From the NCBI GenBank assembly GCA_910589635.1, contig CAJUTD010000027.1, positions 1 to 32,739 on the forward strand: a DNA stretch of 32,739 nucleotides, read 5' to 3'. A model generated the notes under the pieces. The model was not told the DNA's origin and did no database searches. It saw only the letters and a list, made by a program, of their open reading frames with translations. The translations under genes and the position numbers were made by a program. Of this stretch, positions 15,891 through 22,110 are shown one piece after another. Position 1 is the stretch's first letter; each line of letters opens with the position of its first letter. Source of the stretch: an uncultured Lachnospiraceae bacterium (GTDB taxonomy: Bacteria; Bacillota; Clostridia; Lachnospirales; Lachnospiraceae).

Positions 15891-16784
15891 CTATACATGG
15901 TTCGTCCCATCAAAAAATGTAGGCACTTTCTTTGGGTCTATATATCCTGTCTTTCCACCTTTGTTTTTTACTTTCAAATATATTTTCTTCCCATTTGTCG
16001 TATATAGACCACAGGGATAAATAGATTCTTTCTTTTTCACGGTAAAAGCTTTCTTTATTCCTCCTGGTTTCGTATAAACGGTAATATTTTTCTTAGGGCG
16101 GAAAGGATCTTCTATATCCATAAGATTATATGACTTCGTGGACGCTTTAAAAAATTTTCCATTTTTCAGTTTCAGCCTCATTTTTATATGCGCATAATCA
16201 AAATTCTGCACTTCTACGCAAAGCCTCGCATAAATCTCATCTTTTCCATTTATGGTAAGATAAGAATCATCCTTCATCCCATGTAGCATAAATATATTTG
16301 TAAAGTTTCCTCTAAACAACGCTGCAATATCCTGTTTGCGCTTTGCCTTTCCATTGTTATACTGGTAATAATAAATATGCTCCATATTGGCACACCAAAA
16401 TCCACCATCTGTTCCATCATTGACATCTCCTTCTATAATCAAAAGCTCCATTTGTTTATCCTTCTTATTCACATCAGTTACCATAACTTTTACTGGAGCA
16501 GCGTCAGAATATCGGCCTTTCCACGATTTACGGTACACATTTTTCCCATTCACTGTCACTGTTGTTTTTAAATCATATGTAAAAGCATATTCGTTCTTAT
16601 GCTTCTTTTTGGAAACGCTCAGCTTAACAGTTTCTTTCTTCCCTTTCTTGTCAAGATTAAAATAATATGTTTTTTCCTCTTTTAATGTCTGACATATGTT
16701 TTTTGCGGCAGCATTGCTTTTTGCCGGAAAAAATACCATAACTGCTATCAGCGCAATAACAATTAAATTTAATAATTTACGCAT
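15891..16784 (-). CDS. Secreted protein with C-terminal SH3-like segment, unknown function
   Basis: A 297-residue exported protein. The start at 16784 (MRKLLNLIVIALIAVMVFFP) has AAGGAG 7 bases upstream; an earlier ATG has no such site. The signal peptide closely resembles that of the next upstream gene (LNL-x-AVMVFFP-x-KSNAA), which suggests shared ancestry of the leaders. The middle part has FG-GAP/VCBS-like features (YYFNLDKKGKKETVKLSVSK, later IIEGDVNDGTDGGFW). The last 65 residues (VYTKPGG through KTGYIDPKKV) look like a bacterial SH3 domain. Such proteins usually bind cell wall or polysaccharide. It lies between two BspA-like genes, with 70 and 89 base gaps. Confidence 0.7.
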   Translation of the reverse strand: MRKLLNLIVIALIAVMVFFPAKSNAAAKNICQTLKEEKTYYFNLDKKGKKETVKLSVSKKKHKNEYAFTYDLKTTVTVNGKNVYRKSWKGRYSDAAPVKVMVTDVNKKDKQMELLIIEGDVNDGTDGGFWCANMEHIYYYQYNNGKAKRKQDIAALFRGNFTNIFMLHGMKDDSYLTINGKDEIYARLCVEVQNFDYAHIKMRLKLKNGKFFKASTKSYNLMDIEDPFRPKKNITVYTKPGGIKKAFTVKKKESIYPCGLYTTNGKKIYLKVKNKGGKTGYIDPKKVPTFFDGTNHV

Positions 16785-16854
16785 TATTCTCTCCTTCACT
16801 ATTATCTTAAAATAATTCCCATTCCTAGCGACCAATTTATTGTTTCTGCTTCGT

Positions 16855-19419
16855 TTATGTAAAATGGCTCCTCTCCTTTGACCAACCGGAATAATACTTT
16901 TTCCCTTTCACAACCTTATATGTACGAATCCGCACATAATATTTCTTCTTTGCTTTTAACTTACTTATTGTTTTCGATGTCATAGTATTTTTCCTGACTA
17001 GCACAGCCTTTGTATTCTTTTTTTTAAATTTCTTGTCAGTAGAATAGGCAATCTCATAACCCGTAACCTGTTTCTTTTGTTTCTTCCATATAACTGTAAA
17101 GCCCTTTTTCTTAGGTATTACTTTGGATATGGAAGTACCTTTAGGAAGTATGTTAAAAGTCCTCTTAACTGTACCACTGTAATTTCCCTTGAACGTGATA
17201 GCCACCGTATATTGATTTACATTTTTCGTTGATTTGGGATAAACTACTGCAAAATCTGTTTTGTTGTTTAACCGCTTACCCTGGATGTCTAGAATAATCA
17301 CTCCAGGCTTCTTGGCCTTATTATTATAGACAAAGCTTGTCTTAGACAGCTTAATGGATTGGGGCGCGTAGATTGTGGTTGTGGTTTTATCTCCGCATCT
17401 GGTGCAAATTTTAGTGATGGAACCATTTCTTCCTACAACAGCTTTGGTGACAATATTGCTAAAAGCATGGGAACAGGCAGGAGTTTCACTAGAATCTACA
17501 TACGAGTATTTGATGTTATTTTCTTTGGCATATATTTCCGCATAACTGCCTTTACAGACCTTTAAAACCAAATCTTTATTACATCCGAAAAAAATTTTCT
17601 GTCCTATGTTTCTAACACTTTTCGGAATACTTACTTTTTGTAAGTTTTCACAACACCAAAATGCTCCATATTCTATCGTTTTCAAACCTTTCGGAAGTTG
17701 TATCTCACTCAGCCTTGTACAATCACTAAATGCTTCCTCTCCAATTCTGTTAAGATTTTCAGCAAACTTTATACTCTGTAAACTTTCACAGTACGAAAAA
17801 GCATTATTTCCTATCTCTGTCAATCCTGCCGACAATTCCACTTCCCGCAAATTTTCACAATCCGAAAAAGCGCCCTCCCCTATTATCGTTACTTTTTCGG
17901 GCAGTTCTATCTTGCTTAGGCTGTCACAGTTGGAAAAAGCATACTCTCCTATCTCTGTCAGTTCAGCTGGCAATTCCACTTTGCTTAGCTGCCAGCAGTC
18001 CCGGAACGCATTGCTGCCAATCTCTGTTATCCCTGCTGGAAATATTATGCTCTCTAATTTGCTGCTCCCCTGAAATACATACGCCCTAACATAAGTTACT
18101 CGCTTTCCTCCTATTTCTGACGGTATCACGACATCCACGTCATCTCCCGAATATTCAGTAATTGTCACTGTCCCGTCTTCCTCTTCCTCATAGTCAAAAC
18201 CTTCCACACCATTTATATCCACATAGGCAATATTATTTTCCTGCGCATACTGCTCCGCAACACTGTTGTTTACCACTTTTAAAATCAGATTGCTGCTACA
18301 GCCATAAAACGTCTCGCTCCCGATACTTGTCACTCCGGCGGGAATGCTTATGCTCGCTAGGCTGCTACAGCCATAAAACGCATAGTCCCCGATACTTACC
18401 AAATTTTCTGGAATATTTATGTTTGCCAGGCTTCCACATCCGTAAAATGCCACGTCTCCTATGTATGTTAAACTTTCCGGCAGATTTATACTTTTCAGTT
18501 CTTTGCAGCCTAAAAATGCACCACCTGCAATAATTTCCACACCCTTCAAAATACTTATACTACCACTGCATGTCCGTCCGTCAATCAATATTCGATTGAC
18601 CGTCACACATGGATTTTTTTCTCTTTCATTTTCCAGCCACTTTGTTCCTATAAATGCTTCGCTCCCTATACTCTTCACGCTGCTTGGAATGCTTATGCCC
18701 GTCAGATTGTCACAACCGTTAAACGCTCTGTCCCCGATACTTTCTGTTCCTTCTGGAATTTCTATGTCTACCAGGCTTTTACAATCTACAAATGAAGCCT
18801 CCCCAATGTTTGTCACACTTGAAGGAATGCTTACACTGGTCAGACGCCCCCCGCACCCATGAAATGCTGAGTCTGCGATGCTCTTCACTCCTTGCGGAAT
18901 ATCTACGGCTCCGCTGCATGTCTTCCCATCAATCAATATTTGACCGCCAATCACGCACGGATTTTTCTCCCTTTCACTTTCCAGCCACTTTGTTCCTGAA
19001 AATGCGTCGCCACCAATGCTTTTCACACCATCCGGAATACTTATGCTTGCCAGATTTTGGCATCCGTAAAACGCGCCGGCTCCGATACAGGTTATATTCT
19101 CCGGGATACTTATATCTATCAGGTTATTACAATTTTGGAATGCCCAAATCCCAATGTCCGTTATGCTATCCGGCATTGCTACACTTTTTAAATTATACTT
19201 ATCGTGAAATGCCCTATTTCCTATGCGCGTTACATTCTCTCCACTTATCTCTGCCGGAATCACTATATCCGTATCACTTCCTATATACCCAGTAATTTCC
19301 AGTGTTCCGTCCGATAACCGATTATATTCGTACTCTTCCACTGCCGCATTGCTTTTTAGCGGAAAAAATACCATAACGGCTAGAAATACGATTCCCAGTA
19401 AATTTAATGCTTTACTCAT
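16855..19419 (-). CDS. Secreted BspA-like leucine-rich repeat protein with fibronectin III domain
   Basis: 854 residues. Signal peptide 1-25, cut near SNA-AV. LRR_5 repeats cover about 60-395 and 440-640, with the usual pattern IGxxAFxGCxxLxxIxIPxxVxxI. The unit GTKWLE-x-EREKNPCV occurs at 142 and 258, followed each time by ILIDG-x-TCSG, so a 116-residue block is duplicated. The two LRR blocks are separated by a linker with EGFDYEEEEDGTV that copies the N-terminal VEEYEYN...DGTLEITGY pattern. Residues 648-680 contain a Cys/His motif (CSHAF, CTRCG); 690-760 a beta domain; 763-850 a fibronectin III domain ending YYSGWSKE. No sorting signal. Start ATG at 19419 with AAGGAG 9 bases upstream. BspA relatives are adhesins; role here inferred. 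Confidence 0.87.
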   Translation of the reverse strand: MSKALNLLGIVFLAVMVFFPLKSNAAVEEYEYNRLSDGTLEITGYIGSDTDIVIPAEISGENVTRIGNRAFHDKYNLKSVAMPDSITDIGIWAFQNCNNLIDISIPENITCIGAGAFYGCQNLASISIPDGVKSIGGDAFSGTKWLESEREKNPCVIGGQILIDGKTCSGAVDIPQGVKSIADSAFHGCGGRLTSVSIPSSVTNIGEASFVDCKSLVDIEIPEGTESIGDRAFNGCDNLTGISIPSSVKSIGSEAFIGTKWLENEREKNPCVTVNRILIDGRTCSGSISILKGVEIIAGGAFLGCKELKSINLPESLTYIGDVAFYGCGSLANINIPENLVSIGDYAFYGCSSLASISIPAGVTSIGSETFYGCSSNLILKVVNNSVAEQYAQENNIAYVDINGVEGFDYEEEEDGTVTITEYSGDDVDVVIPSEIGGKRVTYVRAYVFQGSSKLESIIFPAGITEIGSNAFRDCWQLSKVELPAELTEIGEYAFSNCDSLSKIELPEKVTIIGEGAFSDCENLREVELSAGLTEIGNNAFSYCESLQSIKFAENLNRIGEEAFSDCTRLSEIQLPKGLKTIEYGAFWCCENLQKVSIPKSVRNIGQKIFFGCNKDLVLKVCKGSYAEIYAKENNIKYSYVDSSETPACSHAFSNIVTKAVVGRNGSITKICTRCGDKTTTTIYAPQSIKLSKTSFVYNNKAKKPGVIILDIQGKRLNNKTDFAVVYPKSTKNVNQYTVAITFKGNYSGTVKRTFNILPKGTSISKVIPKKKGFTVIWKKQKKQVTGYEIAYSTDKKFKKKNTKAVLVRKNTMTSKTISKLKAKKKYYVRIRTYKVVKGKKYYSGWSKERSHFT

Positions 19420-19465
19420 TTATTTCACTCCTTTTTTTTATTTTGTGATTACATACTTTGTATTT

Positions 19466-19807
19466 CTAAAGTAACCAGGTTTGCAAAAACCATATAACAA
19501 CTCCCCAAGAAAACGCATACAGCGCCATTAGTATAAATATTTTTCTGGCTGACGCAAAAGTCTTATTTCTCAATGATAAAATAAGTTCCTCCGCTCTTTC
19601 TTCATCAAAACTATTTTGTATCATTTTCGTATCTTTAACATAGGAATACATGGTCCCCAGAAAAAACACGATAATGAACAAAACCCCAACTCCAGCTACA
19701 ATAGCTATCATATTGGATACCAACCAGTTCAAAATAGAACATGTAAATATACCCAATGCTAAAATTGACATTCCTAAAATAGATAAAGTAAAATTAGGTC
19801 TACGCAT
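19466..19807 (-). CDS. Small membrane protein, three predicted helices
   Basis: 113 residues. Hydrophobic segments lie at about 8-28 (LSILGMSILALGIFTCSIL), 31-55 (NMIAIVAGVGVLFIIVFFLG) and 90-112 (IFILMALYAFSWGVVIWFLQ). A charged cytoplasmic-type loop between helices two and three (KDTKMIQNSFDEERAEELIL) separates them. I do not recognise the family. Start: ATG at 19807, GGAGG 6 bases upstream. It lies 46 bases before the first BspA-like gene and 56 bases after the small soluble protein, in the same direction, so it is probably co-transcribed. It could serve secretion or anchoring of the surface proteins, but nothing in the sequence shows this. Confidence 0.7.
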   Translation of the reverse strand: MRRPNFTLSILGMSILALGIFTCSILNWLVSNMIAIVAGVGVLFIIVFFLGTMYSYVKDTKMIQNSFDEERAEELILSLRNKTFASARKIFILMALYAFSWGVVIWFLQTWLL

Positions 19808-19863
19808 AAATTTCCTCCATATGTTAAATAAAAAGTTAATAGACGCCTTATTGCTTTTTCGGA

Positions 19864-20163
19864 TTACAATTGTTTAATTTTTATGCAGCTCTTAAATGCA
19901 TTTCCCATCAAAGTAGTGGAAAGAGAGACATGAAACACATAATCACCATTGCCTTCAGGAACTAATACCTCATCCACCCTTCCTATATTGGGGTCGTTCG
20001 CATGTACTAAAAGAGTATGCCGTTTTTCATCAAGGGATATCTTTTTAACTTCACCACCATGTATAACCCCATAATCCTGACCGTCAATTTGAATATACCA
20101 ATCTGTGTAATTATTCAGTAACGTCTTTTTCCTAATAACCGTAATTTCTCTTCCTACTGTCAT
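19864..20163 (-). CDS. Small soluble beta-rich protein (DUF2846/PEGA-like)
   Basis: 99 residues with no signal peptide or membrane helix. The pattern WYIQIDGQDYGVIHGGEVKK followed by ISLDEKRHTLLVH resembles DUF2846 and PEGA-type beta-sandwich modules (x-VxVDGxxxGxLxxGxxxxxxLxxGxHxL). Start: ATG at 20163 with GAGGAGG 6 bases upstream. It is the first gene downstream of the 20207-20408 inverted-site segment and leads the five-gene run to 11851. Any promoter for the run should therefore lie in or next to that segment. Function unknown. Confidence 0.68.
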   Translation of the reverse strand: MTVGREITVIRKKTLLNNYTDWYIQIDGQDYGVIHGGEVKKISLDEKRHTLLVHANDPNIGRVDEVLVPEGNGDYVFHVSLSTTLMGNAFKSCIKIKQL

Positions 20164-20206
20164 TGCTTCCTCCTCTAATTTAACTTCTCAAAATAAATTG
20201 TGATTA

Positions 20207-20232
20207 ATATCAAAAAGCGTACTTTTTGATAA
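20207..20232 (+). repeat. hix-like recombination site 1 (candidate)
   Basis: A 26-bp near-palindrome: half-sites TATCAAAAAG and CTTTTTGATA around CGTA, central dinucleotide GT at 20219-20220. The half-sites match the core of the Hin target hix (TTATCAAAAA). It lies 44 bases upstream of the small-protein start at 20163. Its 24-bp core matches the reverse complement of site 2 at 22 of 24 positions. Confidence 0.55.
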
Positions 20233-20374
20233 TTGCCCCTTTCACATTATCCGCATTATTTTTTACAAAGATTGAAGGACAACTCACAAAAAAGTTAAAG
20301 ATTCGCTGTTAAAACATACAAAATTCGAGAAATTTATTGCTTTTCCACACAGCTTATAGTAAAATATTCCATAA

Positions 20375-20416
20375 GAAAAGAACTATCAAAAAGTACACCT
20401 TTTGATAGTTCTTTTC
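20375..20416 (-). terminator. Long hairpin at the end of the recombinase gene
   Basis: Perfect 17-bp stem GAAAAGAACTATCAAAA (20375-20391) with its complement (20400-20416), 8-base loop. It overlaps the TGA stop of the recombinase gene. The minus-strand exit TTCTTTTCTTA is U-rich, so it should work as a terminator. Its left arm lies inside and its right arm outside the candidate invertible segment. Confidence 0.7.
20383..20408 (-). repeat. hix-like recombination site 2 (candidate), inverted relative to site 1
   Basis: On the minus strand the core reads TATCAAAAGG-TGTA-CTTTTTGATA, with the same central GT (minus strand, 20396-20395). It sits inside the hairpin that follows the recombinase gene. 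The direct-orientation match to site 1 is worse (20 of 24), so the pair is oriented as inverted copies. Confidence 0.55.
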
Positions 20417-21023
20417 ACGTTTCCCTTCCATTGCGGTACTCCCTCAACCGCCGGTAAAACGTAGCCTGGCTCATATTGCATTCCTTTATTGCCTCATTAA
20501 ATGTTATCTGCCTGTTTTCCCATTTTTTAATAATCTCATCAAAATTGCCCGGTATCGGAGTTACTGGTCTTCCAAACCGGATGCCACGTTTTTTCGCAGC
20601 GGCAATCCCCTGTTCCTGGCGCTTCCTAATATTTTCCCGTTCGTTTTCCGCAACAAAAGACAATATCTGCAACACTAAATCTGCAATAAATGTCCCCATA
20701 AGGTCTTTTCCATTCCTTGTATCCAAAAGCGGCATGTCAAGCACACAGATATCAATGCCGGTTTCTTTCGTAAGCATACGCCATTGGTTTTGTATTTCTG
20801 CATAATTGCGCCCCAAACGGTCAATGCTCATAATGTAGAGCAAATCCCCCTTTTTCAGCAGCGATACCATCTTTTTATAATTCACTCTGTGAAAATCTTT
20901 ACCCGACTGTTTATCCATAAAAATATTTCCCGCAGCGACTTTGGCCTGTTTCAGTGCCGCCATCTGGCGGTCTTCATTCTGCTCCATACTCGACACACGC
21001 ACATATCCATATACTTTACCCAT
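20415..21023 (-). CDS. Small serine recombinase, resolvase/invertase (Hin/Gin) family
   Basis: A 202-residue site-specific recombinase. The N-terminal catalytic domain has YGYVRVSSMEQNEDRQ with the nucleophile Ser11, then the active-site arginine block SIDRLGRNYAEI, then helix E with FVAENERENIRKRQEQGIAA. A linker KKRGIRFGRPVTP leads to the C-terminal helix-turn-helix (about 158-195, FNEAIKECNMSQATFYRRLR), which binds the crossover site. The length (about 190-200) fits resolvases and invertases, not large transposon recombinases. Start: ATG at 21023 with GGAGG 7 bases upstream. Two hix-like sites in inverted orientation lie directly downstream, so DNA inversion is the likely activity (inference). 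It could instead be a remnant of a mobile element. Confidence 0.9.
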   Translation of the reverse strand: MGKVYGYVRVSSMEQNEDRQMAALKQAKVAAGNIFMDKQSGKDFHRVNYKKMVSLLKKGDLLYIMSIDRLGRNYAEIQNQWRMLTKETGIDICVLDMPLLDTRNGKDLMGTFIADLVLQILSFVAENERENIRKRQEQGIAAAKKRGIRFGRPVTPIPGNFDEIIKKWENRQITFNEAIKECNMSQATFYRRLREYRNGRET

Positions 21024-21067
21024 CTTTATCCTCCATAAAAAATGCTATTAAACTAAATTTTTGAAAA

Positions 21068-21083
21068 GGGGCTGTAACACTAA
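21068..21083 (+). repeat. Solo end of the GGGGCTGT palindromic repeat family
   Basis: GGGGCTGTAACACTAA upstream of the recombinase gene resembles the outer (29088) and inner (29154) ends of the nested repeat. No matching right end is seen nearby. Confidence 0.4.
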
Positions 21084-21168
21084 TTTAAATCAAAACATAC
21101 CGGCAGCCGAAAAAATCAGAAAAACTCACACATTTTTTTGAAGTACCAATAAACTTTTTTGCAAAAAA

Positions 21169-21208
21169 GAAGAGCACAGACAGGCAAAATACCTGTTCTG
21201 TACTCTTC
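21169..21208 (-). terminator. Terminator downstream of the MerR gene
   Basis: Imperfect stem of about 16 bp, GAAGAG-x-ACAGA (21169 onward) with TTCTGT-x-CTCTTC (to 21208). The minus-strand exit is TTTTTTGC, as expected for the gene ending at 21252; the plus strand also has CTTTTT, so it may act in both directions. Confidence 0.75.
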
Positions 21209-21251
21209 CTTTTTGCTGCGTATCTCTTACCGCCTGCGCCCTGTGAACTCT

Positions 21252-21986
21252 TTACTTCCCACAGTAAATCTCAATCGCCTCAGCCGCAAATTCCGCCGTG
21301 CCTTCTCCAGCGGCAGCATTTATGTTGGTCGTAAACTCTCCACCACCGGCATACATCTTGCCAAGGCACATCAGAATGTCATTGGAACACTGATAAAAGT
21401 TTTCTGAAATATAATCCTGTAACTTTCTCACCTGTCCTTGGACTTCTGCTGAATCCGGCATGGCTTGGGCAGCTTTTAATTTGCCAAACTCTACAAAGAG
21501 CTGCATCAGTCCTTCTATTACAGCCTGTTCTTCTTCCTGGCTTCTGCCCTCGGCTTTCTGCTCAAATTCTTTGTAGGCGTCTGTCTGACCCCATTGTTCC
21601 TTCGCCTGTCTGGCGTATTCATCCATCTGTTTCGTGTCAAATACTGTAAAATCCATCGTCTTCACTCCTACCAATTTTATTCCACGGGCGAAATCAATCA
21701 AGTGCTCGAGATGTTCTTTCTTCATTGTGAGCAGCGTAATCTGTTGTTCTAATGCCTTACTTCTGTCAAAATCTGGCCTCGATAAAATTTCTTTGATTTC
21801 TTTTAGGGGAAATTCCAACTCCTTAAACAGCAAAATCTGTTGCAGCATTTCCAAAGCCGTATCGTCATACAGCCGGTAACCGGAAACCGTGTATTCTGTT
21901 GGTTTCAACAAGCCAATTTTGTCATAATATTGCAGGGTGCGTACGCTCACTCCTGACAATTTACTTACTTCTTTTACTGTCATCAT
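21252..21986 (-). CDS. MerR family regulator with TipAS ligand-binding domain
   Basis: 244 residues. The N-terminal 70 residues form the MerR winged helix (MTVKEVSKLSGVSVRTLQYYDKIGLL, in pieces; then SGYRLYDDTALEMLQQILLF). A dimerisation helix of about 75-110 follows. Residues 125-240 match the TipAS antibiotic-recognition domain (QWGQTDAYKEFEQKAEGRSQ, then NFYQCSNDILMCLGKMYAGG and the C-terminal tail). TipAL proteins sense thiopeptides and other cyclic peptides and activate their own promoter; the ligand here is unknown. Start ATG at 21986 (a second ATG follows), GGAGG 8 bases upstream. The promoter with a 19-base spacer fits MerR autoregulation. Confidence 0.92.
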   Translation of the reverse strand: MMTVKEVSKLSGVSVRTLQYYDKIGLLKPTEYTVSGYRLYDDTALEMLQQILLFKELEFPLKEIKEILSRPDFDRSKALEQQITLLTMKKEHLEHLIDFARGIKLVGVKTMDFTVFDTKQMDEYARQAKEQWGQTDAYKEFEQKAEGRSQEEEQAVIEGLMQLFVEFGKLKAAQAMPDSAEVQGQVRKLQDYISENFYQCSNDILMCLGKMYAGGGEFTTNINAAAGEGTAEFAAEAIEIYCGK

Positions 21987-22013
21987 GGTCTTTTCCTCCT
22001 TCCGTGTAAGGAT

Positions 22014-22044
22014 ATCATAAACTATTACGCAACGTAGGAGTCAA
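22014..22044 (-). promoter_or_regulatory. MerR-type promoter with 19-base spacer
   Basis: Minus strand TTGACT (22044-22039), 19-base spacer, TATGAT (22019-22014). The spacer holds the dyad TACG-TTG-CGTA. An overlong spacer with a central dyad is the hallmark of promoters that MerR proteins activate by DNA distortion. The gene immediately downstream is the MerR/TipAS gene itself. Confidence 0.75.
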
Positions 22045-22065
22045 GGTATTTTTTTATAAATAATA

Positions 22066-22087
22066 CCCCAGCGCCAAAACGCTGGGG
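22066..22087 (-). terminator. Terminator of the GH43 gene
   Basis: Perfect 8-bp stem CCCCAGCG (22066-22073) with CGCTGGGG (22080-22087), 6-base loop. On the minus strand it is followed by TATTATTTAT, 24 bases after the stop. Confidence 0.8.
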
Positions 22088-22110
22088 CTTATCCGTTCTA
22101 TATCGTCTGC

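Noticed and set aside
18162..19295. Long open plus-strand frames opposite the leucine-rich protein genes
   Set aside because: They are antisense to clear repeat-containing genes, have no ribosome binding sites, and arise because the repeats limit stop codons on the other strand.
11851..19419. CRISPR-like regular repeats in 12000-19400
   Set aside because: The periodicity is the ~69-base LRR_5 codon repeat within genes, with diverged units and no spacers.
20415..21023. Reading the recombinase as part of a transposon or IS607-like element
   Set aside because: No partner transposase, cargo or element ends around it; length and domain order fit an invertase/resolvase, and inverted sites lie beside it.
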